From an uncultured Pelagibacteraceae bacterium (GTDB taxonomy: Bacteria; Pseudomonadota; Alphaproteobacteria; Pelagibacterales; Pelagibacteraceae): a stretch of DNA of 64,000 nucleotides. The notes beneath the pieces were generated by a model. The model made no database searches and was not told the DNA's origin. It was given only the letters and a program-made list of their open reading frames with translations. Made by a program: the position numbers and the translations under genes. Location: positions 1 to 64,000 of the forward strand of contig CACIHO010000002.1 in NCBI GenBank assembly GCA_902586485.1, read 5' to 3'. Below, piece by piece: positions 8,557 to 17,935 of the stretch (position 1 is its first letter; each line of letters starts with the position of its first letter).

Positions 8557-10842
8557 ATGAAAAAAACAAAAATTGATCATTACACAGATAAAGAAGCTTT
8601 AGATTTTCATAAAGACAAAAAACCAGGCAAGATTGAGATTATTTCTTCAAAAAATATGACAACTAAGCGTGATCTTGCTTTAGCATATTCTCCAGGAGTT
8701 GCTGCTCCTGTAAAAAAAATAAGTGAAAATCCAGAAGCAGCTTATGATTACACAAGTAAAGGAAACCTTGTTGCTGTAATAAGTAATGGTTCAGCAATAT
8801 TAGGAATGGGAAATTTAGGTGCTCTTGCATCAAAGCCTGTAATGGAAGGAAAAGCCGTATTATTTAAAAGATTTGCAGATATTGATTCGATTGATTTAGA
8901 GATTGATTGTAAAGATTCAGACGAAATCATAAATTCAATTAAAAATTTTGCACCTAGCTTTGGTGGAATAAATTTAGAGGACATAGCGGCTCCAGATTGT
9001 TTTATAATAGAACAGAAGTTAAAAGAAATTTTGGATATTCCAGTTTTTCATGACGATCAACATGGAACAGCAATTATAACAACGGCAGCATTAATTAATG
9101 CCTTAGATATTTGTGGTAAATCGATAAAAAAAATTAAAGTTGTAGTTAATGGTGCTGGGGCTTCAGCACAAGCTTGTACTGAGTTATTTAAAAACTCAGG
9201 AGTAAAATCTGAAAATATATTAATGCTAGATAGAAAGGGCGTTATTTATGAGGGAAGAACTGAGGGAATTGATCAATGGAAATCCAGATATGCAGTTAAA
9301 ACTAAACATAGAAATTTAAAGGATGCTGTTAAAGGTGCAGATGTTTTTTTAGGATTATCTGCAAAAGGTGTTCTAAAAAAAGAGATGGTTAAATCTATGG
9401 CAAAAAATCCAATTATATTTGCTTGTGCTAATCCTGATCCGGAAATTACGCCAGAGGAAATTAGTGAGGTTAGAAATGATGCTATTGTTGCAACAGGAAG
9501 ATCAGATTATCCCAATCAAGTAAATAATTTAATTGGATTTCCTTACATATTCAGAGGAGCTTTGGATGTTAGGTCCAAAACGATAAATGAAGAAATGAAA
9601 GTTGCTGCAGCTAATGCAATAGCTAGGCTTGCAAGAGAAGATGTTCCTGATGAAGTGGTTGCGGCTATGGGTGGAGAAAGACCTCATTATGGAAAAGATT
9701 ATATTATTCCATCAACATTTGATCCAAGATTAATTAGTGTAATACCAGCGGCTGTAGCAAAAGCAGCTATACATAGTGGGGTAGCTCGAAAAAATATAGA
9801 TGATTTTGACGCTTATAAAGATCAATTAAAACAAAGACTAGACCCAACAGTAACTATCATGCAAGGTATAAATTCATTTATTAAAAAAAATCAGAGAAAA
9901 ATTGTTTTCGCAGATGGTGAAGATGAAAATACTTTAAAAGCTGCTATAGCATTCAAAAATTCAAAATTAGGTATTCCAATCCTTGTTGGTAAAGAAAGTA
10001 AGATTAAAGAACAAATTAAAAATATTGGTTATAGTGAAAATTTTGACATTGAAATTGTTAATTCAAAAGATGAAGAAAAGAGAAAAAGATACGTTAAACA
10101 TTTATTTGAAAAATTGCAAAGAGAGCAAGGATTATTAGAAAGAGATTGTGACCGAATGATCAGAAATGATAGAGTTGTTTGGGCTACTAGTATGGTTGCC
10201 TGTGGCGATGCTGATGGTGCTGTAACAGGCAATACAAGAAGATTTGGTGCCTCATTTGAAAAAATTAAGCAAGTTGTTGATGTCAGAAAAGGTGAAATTA
10301 TGTTTGGTTTGAACATGATCGTTCACAAAGGGAGAACTATTTTTGTTGGGGATACAAGTGTCCATGAATATCCAACCTCTGAACAAATGGCTGAAATTGC
10401 AATATCTACAGCAAGAGTAGTTAGGCTTTTTGGATTTGATCCTAAAGTTGCTTTTGTATCCCACTCTACATTTGGACAACCTCTTACTAGTAGAACAAAA
10501 CATATTAGGAGTGCAGTTGAGATATTAAAAGAAAGAAAAGTAGACTTTGAATTTGATGGAGATATGCAGCCCGATGTTGCTCTTAATCCAGAGTATGAGG
10601 AACTATATCCTTTTGCAAAGATAGTTGGTAAAGCAAATATTTTAATAATGCCTGGACAACATAGTGCAGCTATTTCATATAAACTGATGAAAACAATTGG
10701 GGACACAAAAGTTATTGGACCATTACTAATTGGACTTGGGCTTCCAATAGAAATTGCACCATTAAGATCATCAACTTCTGAGATACTTAACTTGGCATCA
10801 ATTGCTGCTTATTCATCACAAGTGATTGACTACAAAAAATAA
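8557..10842 (+). CDS. maeB: NADP-dependent malic enzyme with C-terminal phosphotransacetylase-like domain
   Basis: A 761-residue MaeB-type fusion. The start was set at the ATG giving MKKTKIDHYTDKEALDFHK; an upstream frame extension into the murJ start is not typical. The malic domain (about 10-190) has LALAYSPGVAAPVK and FHDDQHGTAI. The NAD(P)-binding domain (about 165-430) has VVVNGAGASAQACTELF. The last 330 residues form a Pta-like domain, regarded in this family as regulatory (acetyl-CoA sensing) rather than catalytic. It converts malate to pyruvate and CO2 with NADPH formation. It is a lone rightward gene, abutting the convergent dolP-like gene with no gap. Confidence 0.96.
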   Translation: MKKTKIDHYTDKEALDFHKDKKPGKIEIISSKNMTTKRDLALAYSPGVAAPVKKISENPEAAYDYTSKGNLVAVISNGSAILGMGNLGALASKPVMEGKAVLFKRFADIDSIDLEIDCKDSDEIINSIKNFAPSFGGINLEDIAAPDCFIIEQKLKEILDIPVFHDDQHGTAIITTAALINALDICGKSIKKIKVVVNGAGASAQACTELFKNSGVKSENILMLDRKGVIYEGRTEGIDQWKSRYAVKTKHRNLKDAVKGADVFLGLSAKGVLKKEMVKSMAKNPIIFACANPDPEITPEEISEVRNDAIVATGRSDYPNQVNNLIGFPYIFRGALDVRSKTINEEMKVAAANAIARLAREDVPDEVVAAMGGERPHYGKDYIIPSTFDPRLISVIPAAVAKAAIHSGVARKNIDDFDAYKDQLKQRLDPTVTIMQGINSFIKKNQRKIVFADGEDENTLKAAIAFKNSKLGIPILVGKESKIKEQIKNIGYSENFDIEIVNSKDEEKRKRYVKHLFEKLQREQGLLERDCDRMIRNDRVVWATSMVACGDADGAVTGNTRRFGASFEKIKQVVDVRKGEIMFGLNMIVHKGRTIFVGDTSVHEYPTSEQMAEIAISTARVVRLFGFDPKVAFVSHSTFGQPLTSRTKHIRSAVEILKERKVDFEFDGDMQPDVALNPEYEELYPFAKIVGKANILIMPGQHSAAISYKLMKTIGDTKVIGPLLIGLGLPIEIAPLRSSTSEILNLASIAAYSSQVIDYKK

Positions 10843-11436
10843 TTATTCTCTTTGAATTCTTAAATCTTCAAACAAAATAATACTGGCAATTACATCTTCA
10901 ACATCAAGTATTTCTTTTGCTTCACTAATAACTAAATCCTTTTCTTCTGATGTTAAAGCAATTCCATAAATATAAATTTTCTTTTTATAAGTATCTATTT
11001 GATAATTGGTTGCCTTTATATTTTTATTAACAATTATAGCTGTTCTAAGCTGAGATGTTATTAATATATCTTTTGCAGATTGCTTGAAGTTAAACTCTTC
11101 CTTGATTTTAATATCATTCCTTACTGATCTGGCACCTTTGGTTTCCCATGCTAATTTTGTAATCATTAATTTTTCTTCTGGGCTATCTACTTTTCCGGTA
11201 ACAAAAATTCTCCCATCTAAAACTTTAGTTTTTACAGCTAAAAGATATTTTTTATCTTTTGCCAAAATTTTTGCACTTATACTTTTTTGCATAATAGAAT
11301 CATCAATTTGAGTACCAACTGTTCGAGGATCTAAAGCAACTGAAACACCAGTTCCAAAAAGACCTTTGGAACCAACTCCAACACATCCAGTTAAAATTAA
11401 ACTTACGAATATTAAAATTAGTAATTTATTTTTCAT
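10843..11436 (-). CDS. dolP: DolP-like dual BON-domain outer-membrane lipoprotein
   Basis: A 197-residue lipoprotein with signal MKNKLLILIFVSLILTGC (lipobox LTGC, acylated Cys at 18). Two BON domains follow, at about residues 48-115 and 125-190. The segment LDPRTVGTQIDDSIMQ closely matches the DPRSVGTQVDD segment of E. coli DolP (YraP), and the length is almost the same. DolP supports outer-membrane integrity at division sites and the BAM complex. rsmI and an LpoA-like gene stand next to it, as in the E. coli yraL-yraM-yraP neighbourhood. It overlaps the rsmI stop by 11 bp. Confidence 0.85.
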   Translation of the reverse strand: MKNKLLILIFVSLILTGCVGVGSKGLFGTGVSVALDPRTVGTQIDDSIMQKSISAKILAKDKKYLLAVKTKVLDGRIFVTGKVDSPEEKLMITKLAWETKGARSVRNDIKIKEEFNFKQSAKDILITSQLRTAIIVNKNIKATNYQIDTYKKKIYIYGIALTSEEKDLVISEAKEILDVEDVIASIILFEDLRIQRE

Positions 11437-12289
11437 TTTTTAATTCTAAACAATAATTATATATTTCTTTTTTAGGCACGTTAGTACTCTGACTTAAAAT
11501 TTCAGTAATTTCTTTAGTAGATAATTTATTAATCATTTTTTTAATTATATTAATATCTGATTCAGTTAATTTTTCAGATAAATTTTTATTTGTTTTTTTT
11601 TCTGAAATAACAACTGTTAGCTCACCTTTGGGTTCTTTTTCAAATAATTCTAATTCATCAACATTTTTTCTAATAAATTCCTCGTATATTTTTGTTATTT
11701 CTCTACAAAAAACTATCTTTCTTCCTGCAAAATTCTTTTTTATTTCAGGTATAATTTTATTAATTTTTTTTGGAGAAATAAAAAAAACTAAAGAATTTTC
11801 AAATACTGAGAATTTTTTCAATTCATTAGATAATTGCTGTTTTTTATCTGGGAAAAAACCACAAAATAAAAATTTATCTGAAAACCCACTAATTGAAACA
11901 GCTGCAGCAACAGCCGAAGGTCCGGGAATGGGAAATATTTTAATCTCGTTATTAATACACTCATTAACTAAAATTGAACCAGGGTCAGAAATGCTAGGTG
12001 TACCAGCATCTGATATCAAAGAAATTATTTTTCCAGATTTTAGATATTCAATAATTTTTACTACATTTTTTTTTTCATTAAATTTATGATTTGAAATTAA
12101 TTTTGATTTTATTTGATATTTGTCTAAAAGATTTTTTGAAATACGTGTATCTTCACATAAAATATAATGAGACTGCTGCAAAACTTCAATTGCTCTTAAA
12201 GTTATATCTTTTAAGTTTCCTAAAGGAGTTGATACCAAATAAAGACCATTTTCGTATTCTTTTAATTTAAATTGTGGTTTTATGATCAT
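11426..12289 (-). CDS. rsmI: 16S rRNA (cytidine-1402 2'-O)-methyltransferase RsmI
   Basis: A 287-residue member of the tetrapyrrole-methylase-fold family. Signatures are GLYLVSTPLGNLKDITLRAI near residue 16, CEDTRISKNLL near 55, and LISDAGTPSISDPG near 92. It methylates the 2'-OH of C1402 in 16S rRNA, using SAM, in the ribosomal decoding centre. It is divergent from the LpoA-like gene across a 34-bp gap, and translation probably couples to the downstream dolP-like gene (11-bp overlap). Confidence 0.96.
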   Translation of the reverse strand: MIIKPQFKLKEYENGLYLVSTPLGNLKDITLRAIEVLQQSHYILCEDTRISKNLLDKYQIKSKLISNHKFNEKKNVVKIIEYLKSGKIISLISDAGTPSISDPGSILVNECINNEIKIFPIPGPSAVAAAVSISGFSDKFLFCGFFPDKKQQLSNELKKFSVFENSLVFFISPKKINKIIPEIKKNFAGRKIVFCREITKIYEEFIRKNVDELELFEKEPKGELTVVISEKKTNKNLSEKLTESDINIIKKMINKLSTKEITEILSQSTNVPKKEIYNYCLELKNEK

Positions 12290-12323
12290 AATTTAGCTTA
12301 AAAAATATTATACTAGCATCAAA

Positions 12324-13478
12324 ATGATCAAATTAACTAAAATTATTTATTTAATTATATTAAGTTTTTACTTTCTGTTTTTTCCAAATGTTAATGCTAA
12401 AGAAAAAATCAAAATAGGATTATTGGTACCTATGACAGGAGAAAATAAGGAGATTGGAGAGTCAATAATTAAAGCAGTTGGATTAGCGGTCAAAGATATA
12501 AATAATGATCTTATAGAAATCTATCCAAAAGATACCGCAACTAAAGCTAACCAAACTTTAAAATCAGCATTTGAATTAAGTGAAATGGGTATAAATGTTG
12601 TTATCGGTCCAGTATTTTATAAAAGTTTAACTTATTTAGATGAAATGAAAGAATTAACCTTTTTATCATTAACAAATAAAACTTTAGATCTTCCAAAAAA
12701 TGTAATCTCTGCTGGAATTAATTCTACATCACAATTTAATACAATAAAAAAATTTTTAGAAACTAATCAAATACAAAGAACTATTTTTTTAACACCAATC
12801 CAAGATTATGAATTTGAAGTTAAAAGAGGAATGAAAAATTCAAAAATTAAAATTTATAAAGATTATGAGTATAATATAGAGCCTACAAAACTAACAAAAC
12901 AGATAGAAGAAATTACAAACTACAGAATAAGAAAGCAAAATTTAGAGGATGAAATAAAAAGGATAAAAAATTCAAATGATCCAAATAAAGAAAAAAAAAT
13001 AAAAAGACTTGAAAAAAGATATACTTTGGGTGGTTTAAATTTTGAAGCTGTCGTAATTGCAGATTTTGATGAAAGTCTAAAAAGTGTATCTACATCACTT
13101 TTATATACTGACGTTCTTCCTAAAAATAAATATTTTATAACTTTAAATCAGTGGTTTGATGAAAGTCTATTAAACGAAACTGATATTCAGCCATTATATT
13201 ATCCATCAATAAATAAAGAAAATTTTGATAGCTACAAAATAAAATATTTTAACGCATTTAATGAAGACCCTACACACTTGTCTCTATTAAGTTACGATCT
13301 TGTTGGCTTGGTATATTATTTATCAATAAATTCAAATTCAGAAAACCTAAATAAAATTTTTAAAAGAAAAAACTCATTCAAAGGGAAAATTGGAATTTTT
13401 GATATAAAAAATAATGAAATAAATCATAGACTTAATTTTTATAAAATCGAGGATCAAAAACTTATAGAAATTTTCTAA
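12324..13478 (+). CDS. LpoA-like periplasmic protein (penicillin-binding protein activator family)
   Basis: A 384-residue protein with a Sec signal peptide (hydrophobic residues about 7-22, likely cleavage after NVNA at about residue 25) and a type I periplasmic-binding-protein fold. IGLLVPMTGENKEIGESI is the usual first strand/helix of such domains. A charged Lys/Glu-rich insertion spans about residues 195-235. Divergent pairing with rsmI matches the E. coli rsmI(yraL)-lpoA(yraM) arrangement and suggests activation of peptidoglycan synthases. There is no lipobox cysteine and no N-terminal TPR domain, so it is not a classical LpoA lipoprotein. A branched-chain amino-acid-binding protein is the alternative, but no transporter genes are near. 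Confidence 0.7.
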   Translation: MIKLTKIIYLIILSFYFLFFPNVNAKEKIKIGLLVPMTGENKEIGESIIKAVGLAVKDINNDLIEIYPKDTATKANQTLKSAFELSEMGINVVIGPVFYKSLTYLDEMKELTFLSLTNKTLDLPKNVISAGINSTSQFNTIKKFLETNQIQRTIFLTPIQDYEFEVKRGMKNSKIKIYKDYEYNIEPTKLTKQIEEITNYRIRKQNLEDEIKRIKNSNDPNKEKKIKRLEKRYTLGGLNFEAVVIADFDESLKSVSTSLLYTDVLPKNKYFITLNQWFDESLLNETDIQPLYYPSINKENFDSYKIKYFNAFNEDPTHLSLLSYDLVGLVYYLSINSNSENLNKIFKRKNSFKGKIGIFDIKNNEINHRLNFYKIEDQKLIEIF

Positions 13479-14064
13479 TTTTTTTAAAAGCTTGATGTCT
13501 ATGATCCATCTTGTATTTTTGAGACGGCCTCATTTGTCCAAAAGTTTTTGTTTTTTTTAAAGGAATAAAAATTGGATCATAACCAAATCCATTCTTTCCT
13601 TTTGGTTTATCTGAAATATGACCTTCAATTTTTCCTAGTACACATGCAATTTTTTGATTTAAATATGAAATAGACAACGCGCAAATAAATCTTGCTTTAA
13701 TTTTTTTATTTTTCCAATTTTTATCTTTTTTATTAAGCTCTCTGTAAACTTTTCTGATAGCTTTACTAAAATCTCCCTGCCTTCCTCCCCACCTTGCTGA
13801 ATAAATACCAGGATTTTTATTTAAAAAATCTATCTCTAGGCCCGAGTCATCAGCCAAACAAATTAACCCTGTTTTTTTTGAAAAATATTTGGACTTTATT
13901 AATGAATTTTCTTTAAATGTCTTTCCATTTTCAACTGGACTTTTAAGATTAAATTTGGATGTAGAATAAATTTTAATATTTTTTGGCAATAAACTCTTGA
14001 TTTCACGTAATTTACCACTGTTATTAGTGCCAATAAGTAATTTATTAATTTTTTGTTTATACAT
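13462..14064 (-). CDS. rdgB: XTP/dITP diphosphatase (RdgB/HAM1)
   Basis: A 200-residue nucleotide-sanitising pyrophosphatase. Motifs are LLIGTNNSGKLREIKSLL near residue 9, CLADDSGLEIDFLN near 69, PGIYSARWGG near 84, and GKNGFGYDPIFIP near 155. It hydrolyses ITP, dITP and XTP to monophosphates, preventing incorporation of deaminated purines. It is a single gene transcribed toward the LpoA-like gene with a 17-bp tail-to-tail overlap, and divergent from grpE; the grpE promoter lies in the 36-bp gap. Confidence 0.95.
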   Translation of the reverse strand: MYKQKINKLLIGTNNSGKLREIKSLLPKNIKIYSTSKFNLKSPVENGKTFKENSLIKSKYFSKKTGLICLADDSGLEIDFLNKNPGIYSARWGGRQGDFSKAIRKVYRELNKKDKNWKNKKIKARFICALSISYLNQKIACVLGKIEGHISDKPKGKNGFGYDPIFIPLKKTKTFGQMRPSQKYKMDHRHQAFKKIRKFL

Positions 14065-14092
14065 CTAGAAATTAACAAAATGCTTACCATAT
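14065..14092 (+). promoter_or_regulatory. Sigma-32 (RpoH)-like promoter of grpE
   Basis: A -35-like CTAGAAA at 14065-14071 and a -10-like ACCATAT at 14086-14092 are separated so that 17 bases follow CTAG. The same spacing and bases (CTTG-N17-ACCAT) occur before hslV, and a relative occurs before dnaK. The predicted transcription start (about 14099) falls within two bases of the grpE ATG, which would make the message leaderless. The assignment rests on motif similarity; no transcript data. Confidence 0.5.
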
Positions 14093-14100
14093 AAGAGACT

Positions 14101-14754
14101 ATGGAAAAAGAAGAAAACCAAAATAGCACTTCTGCAGATCAAAACCAGGATTCTGTAAAAGAAAATGATAAACCTCAAGAAAATTTAGCCGAAGAAAATA
14201 AACAAGAAATAGAGCAAGAGGCTAAAGAAGAAATTAAAGAACCTACTCCAGAAGAAAAAATTGCTGAACTAGAAGACAAAGTAGCAAGAACTTTTGCTGA
14301 AATGGAAAATCAAAGAAGAAGGTTTGAAAAAGAAAAAGAAGATGCTTTTGAATATGGTGGCTATAGTTTTGCTAAAGAAGCATTAAGTTTGATTGATAAC
14401 TTAGATCGATCAAAACATGTTCTTGAAAGTGACGATAAATTAAAAGAAACAGAAGCATTAAAAAAAACACTAGAACATTTGGACATTATTAAAAAAGATC
14501 TAATCTCAATTTTTGAAAAAAATAACATTAAACCAATTGATAGCCTTAACAAAAAACTAGATCCAAACTTTCATCAAGCAATGATGGAAATAGAGGATGA
14601 TACGAAAGAACCTGGAACAATAATCCAGGAAATTCAGAAAGGCTTTACTATAAAAGACAGATTGCTTAGACCCTCACTTGTAGGAGTGTCAAAAAAAGTT
14701 ACAACAAAAGAGGAAAAAACTAAGGAAAATCAGGAAAATCCAGAGAATAAATAA
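14101..14754 (+). CDS. grpE: GrpE nucleotide-exchange factor of DnaK
   Basis: A 217-residue GrpE. A long acidic Glu/Gln/Asn-rich N-terminal tail (about residues 1-55) precedes the coiled-coil ELEDKVARTFAEMENQRRRFEKEKE and the C-terminal beta-domain with DPNFHQAMMEIEDD and GFTIKDRLLRPSLVGVSKK. It releases ADP from DnaK. It leads the grpE-dnaK-dnaJ group; no hrcA repressor gene or CIRCE-type inverted repeat is seen upstream. The ATG has no visible ribosome-binding site, consistent with a leaderless or very short leader. Confidence 0.96.
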   Translation: MEKEENQNSTSADQNQDSVKENDKPQENLAEENKQEIEQEAKEEIKEPTPEEKIAELEDKVARTFAEMENQRRRFEKEKEDAFEYGGYSFAKEALSLIDNLDRSKHVLESDDKLKETEALKKTLEHLDIIKKDLISIFEKNNIKPIDSLNKKLDPNFHQAMMEIEDDTKEPGTIIQEIQKGFTIKDRLLRPSLVGVSKKVTTKEEKTKENQENPENK

Positions 14755-14766
14755 TTATGAGATCAA

Positions 14767-14794
14767 CTTGTAGTTTCACATTTAAGCATTATAT
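14767..14794 (+). promoter_or_regulatory. Sigma-32-like promoter of dnaK
   Basis: CTTG at 14767-14770, a 17-base spacer, then ATTATAT at 14788-14794. This fits the alphaproteobacterial RpoH pattern CTTG-N17/18-CYTATNT with one change and aligns with the grpE and hslV promoters. It allows dnaK-dnaJ transcription separate from grpE. A good ribosome-binding site (AAGGAGAG, 14799-14806) follows, so the leader would be only about 16 nt. Confidence 0.5.
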
Positions 14795-14816
14795 GACGAA
14801 GGAGAGACATTAAATT

Positions 14817-16742
14817 ATGAGTAAGATTATTGGAATAGACCTAGGAACAACAAATTCATGTGTTGCTATCATGGAGGGAACACAAGCTAAAGTATTAGAA
14901 AATGCTGAGGGAGCAAGAACTACTCCATCAGTTGTAGCATTTACAGATGAAAATGAAAAATTAATTGGACAACCAGCAAAAAGACAGGCTGTTACAAATC
15001 CAGAAAACACTATCTTTGCTGTTAAAAGATTAATTGGGAGAAATTTTGATGATCCAACTGTAAAAAAAGATGTGGAAGCTGCACCTTTTAAAATTATTAA
15101 TTCTGAAAAAGGCGATGCTTGGATTGAAGCTAAAGGTGAAAAATATTCGCCATCTCAAATATCTGCATTTATTTTACAAAAAATGAAAGAAACTGCAGAA
15201 AAATATTTAGGTCAAGCGGTAACTAAAGCTGTAATTACAGTGCCAGCATATTTTAACGATGCACAAAGACAAGCAACAAAAGATGCAGGAAAAATTGCTG
15301 GACTAGAGGTTTTAAGAATTATTAATGAACCAACTGCAGCGTCACTTGCATATGGTTTAGATAAAAAACAAAATAAAAAAATTGCTGTTTATGACTTGGG
15401 TGGTGGAACATTTGATGTTTCAATCTTAGAACTAGGTGACGGTGTTTTTGAAGTTAAATCAACTAATGGTGATACTTTTTTAGGTGGTGAAGATTTTGAC
15501 AATGCTGTTGTTGATTACTTAATTTCTGAATTTAAGAAAGATAATGGAATTGATCTTAAGTCAGACAAACTTGCTTTACAAAGATTAAAAGAAGCTGCTG
15601 AAAAGGCAAAAATAGAATTATCATCTGCGGAACAGACAGATATAAACTTACCTTTTATTACAGCGGATAAAACAGGTCCAAAGCATATTAATTTAAAAAT
15701 GACTAGAGCAAAACTTGAAGCTTTAGTTGAGGACCTGATTGCTAAAACAATGCCTCCATGTAAAACTGCATTAAAAGACGCGGGAATAACTGCTAGTGAA
15801 ATCGATGAAGTTGTAATGGTTGGTGGTATGACTAGAATGCCTAAAGTATTAGAGGAAGTTAAAAACTTTTTTGGCAAAGATCCTAACAAAAGTGTAAACC
15901 CAGATGAAGTAGTTGCAATGGGTGCTGCAATTCAAGCCGGTGTATTACAAGGTGATGTAAAAGATGTTCTTCTATTAGATGTTACTCCATTATCATTAGG
16001 AATTGAAACACTTGGTGGAGTTTCAACAAAACTAATTGATAAAAACACAACTATTCCAACAAAAAAAAGTCAGGTATTTTCAACTGCTGAGGATAACCAG
16101 CCAGCTGTATCTATTAGAGTTCTACAAGGTGAGAGAGAAATGGCAGCTGACAATAAAGCCTTGGGTAATTTTGAATTAGTGGGTATTGCGCCAGCACCAA
16201 GAGGTGTGCCTCAAATTGAAGTTACATTTGATATTGATGCTAACGGAATTGTGAACGTTTCAGCGAAAGATAAGGGCACTGGTAAAGAACAAAAAATTCA
16301 AATTCAAGCATCGGGCGGTTTAAGCGATGAAGAGATCGAGAAAATGGTTAAAGATGCTGAAGCTAATAAAGAAGCAGATAAAAAGAAAAGAGAGTCGGTT
16401 GATGTTAGAAACCAAGCAGATACTTTAATTCACTCTACTGAAAAGAATTTAAAAGAGCATGGATCAAAAATTTCAGATGCAGAGAAAAAAGCAATTGAAG
16501 ATTCTTCAAGTGCTGTAAAAGAGGCTTTAAAAGGCGAAGATATAGAAGATATTAAGAAGAAAACTGAAGCTTTAGTTCAAGCTTCAATGAAACTTGGAGA
16601 AGCAATATATAAATCACAACAAAGTACAAAGCCTGAGTCTGGAAAAGACGATGGTGAAGATGATTCAGGTAAAAAAGACGAGAATGTTGTTGATGCTGAT
16701 TTCGAAGAAGTGAAAGACGAGAATAAAGAAAAAAGCGCTTAA
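14817..16742 (+). CDS. dnaK: Hsp70 chaperone DnaK
   Basis: A 641-residue Hsp70. Phosphate-binding motifs are [17 protein letters not shown] at residue 4 and [13 protein letters not shown] near 195; the interdomain linker is [12 protein letters not shown] near 387. The substrate domain is followed by a helical lid and an acidic tail ending [16 protein letters not shown], similar to the EEVKD ending of E. coli DnaK. It works with DnaJ and GrpE in ATP-driven folding in the cytoplasm. It has a strong ribosome-binding site 11-12 bases before the ATG. Confidence 0.99.
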   Translation: MSKIIGIDLGTTNSCVAIMEGTQAKVLENAEGARTTPSVVAFTDENEKLIGQPAKRQAVTNPENTIFAVKRLIGRNFDDPTVKKDVEAAPFKIINSEKGDAWIEAKGEKYSPSQISAFILQKMKETAEKYLGQAVTKAVITVPAYFNDAQRQATKDAGKIAGLEVLRIINEPTAASLAYGLDKKQNKKIAVYDLGGGTFDVSILELGDGVFEVKSTNGDTFLGGEDFDNAVVDYLISEFKKDNGIDLKSDKLALQRLKEAAEKAKIELSSAEQTDINLPFITADKTGPKHINLKMTRAKLEALVEDLIAKTMPPCKTALKDAGITASEIDEVVMVGGMTRMPKVLEEVKNFFGKDPNKSVNPDEVVAMGAAIQAGVLQGDVKDVLLLDVTPLSLGIETLGGVSTKLIDKNTTIPTKKSQVFSTAEDNQPAVSIRVLQGEREMAADNKALGNFELVGIAPAPRGVPQIEVTFDIDANGIVNVSAKDKGTGKEQKIQIQASGGLSDEEIEKMVKDAEANKEADKKKRESVDVRNQADTLIHSTEKNLKEHGSKISDAEKKAIEDSSSAVKEALKGEDIEDIKKKTEALVQASMKLGEAIYKSQQSTKPESGKDDGEDDSGKKDENVVDADFEEVKDENKEKSA

Positions 16743-16771
16743 ACTGACATTTAATTGTCTGGGGTAATTTG

Positions 16772-17899
16772 ATGGCTAAAAGAGACTATTACGATGTCCT
16801 AGGCGTTAATAAAAGCGCAAGTCCTGAAGAGTTAAAATCCGCATATAGAAAACTAGCTGTTAAATATCACCCTGATAAAAATCCCGGAGATACTAAGGCT
16901 GAAGAAAAATTTAAAGAGGCCAGTGAAGCATACGGAATACTTTCAGATAAAGAGAAAAAACAAAACTACGATAACTTTGGACATGCCGCTTTTGAAAATG
17001 GTGGTGGAAGACCAGGTGGTGGTTTTGGAGGTTTTAGTGGAGCAGACTTTTCAGATATTTTTGAGGATTTTTTTGGAGATTTTGGAGGCAGAGGAAGATC
17101 AAGAAATAGAAAATCAAATAATAGAGGTTCTGACTTAAGATATGATTTATCTATTTCTTTGGAAGAAGCTTACAGTGGAAAGAAACAAGATATTAAGTTT
17201 TCAACAACAGAACAGTGTAGTACATGCAGAGGAAACGGATCTAAACCAGGTTATTCTCCTGATAGATGTTCATATTGTGGTGGTAATGGTAGAATAAGAT
17301 CCAATCAAGGTTTCTTCACTGTGCAACAAACTTGTCCTCAATGTAATGGAAATGGTGAGGAAATAACAAACCCTTGTAATGATTGTAATGGCCAGGGTAA
17401 AAAACAAGCATCAAAGAAAATTTCTGTAACCATCCCAAAAGGCGTTGATGACGGAACTAGAATTAGGCTTGCAGGAAAAGGTGAAGCAGGAACAAGAGGT
17501 GGAGCGACAGGTGATCTTTATCTATTTATTAATGTAAATTCTCATAACTTGTTTAAAAGATCTGATGAAAATTTATTTTTTGAATTTCCACTTTCTCTTG
17601 CAGATGCAGCATTAGGAACAACAATAGAAATTCCAACTATTGATGGTGGGAAAGCTAAAATTAAAATTCCTGATGGAACTCAAAATGGTAAACAATTTAG
17701 ATTAAAGGGTAAAGGGATGCCATTTATGAGGAGAGGCGATTTTGGGGACTTATATGTTCAAGTTAAAACAGAAGTACCTGTATATTTAAATAAAAGACAA
17801 AAAGAATTATTAGAGCAATTTAGAGAAATTGAAAACGATAAGTCAAATCCAAGTATTAAAAAATTTTTTCAAAAAGCAAAAGATTTCTGGAAAAACTAA
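16772..17899 (+). CDS. dnaJ: Hsp40 co-chaperone DnaJ
   Basis: A 375-residue type I DnaJ. The start is the ATG giving [12 protein letters not shown]; a TTG one codon earlier is possible but unneeded. The J-domain carries HPD in [11 protein letters not shown], and a Gly/Phe-rich linker lies at about 75-110. Four zinc repeats are [24 protein letters not shown] and CNDCNGQG, followed by the C-terminal substrate domain. It stimulates DnaK ATPase and delivers clients. It lies 29 bp after dnaK. Confidence 0.98.
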   Translation: MAKRDYYDVLGVNKSASPEELKSAYRKLAVKYHPDKNPGDTKAEEKFKEASEAYGILSDKEKKQNYDNFGHAAFENGGGRPGGGFGGFSGADFSDIFEDFFGDFGGRGRSRNRKSNNRGSDLRYDLSISLEEAYSGKKQDIKFSTTEQCSTCRGNGSKPGYSPDRCSYCGGNGRIRSNQGFFTVQQTCPQCNGNGEEITNPCNDCNGQGKKQASKKISVTIPKGVDDGTRIRLAGKGEAGTRGGATGDLYLFINVNSHNLFKRSDENLFFEFPLSLADAALGTTIEIPTIDGGKAKIKIPDGTQNGKQFRLKGKGMPFMRRGDFGDLYVQVKTEVPVYLNKRQKELLEQFREIENDKSNPSIKKFFQKAKDFWKN

Positions 17900-17935
17900 A
17901 AGACTAATCTTCTAAAAAAGGTTAATATTAGCTAA

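Noticed and set aside
10029-10706. Several minus-strand frames of 80-130 codons inside maeB
   Set aside because: Antisense shadows of a well-conserved enzyme domain with no family match.
17895-17935. AAGA/TCTT hairpin after dnaJ considered as a terminator
   Set aside because: Stem of four weak pairs with no G/C core; dapB follows closely and is probably co-transcribed.
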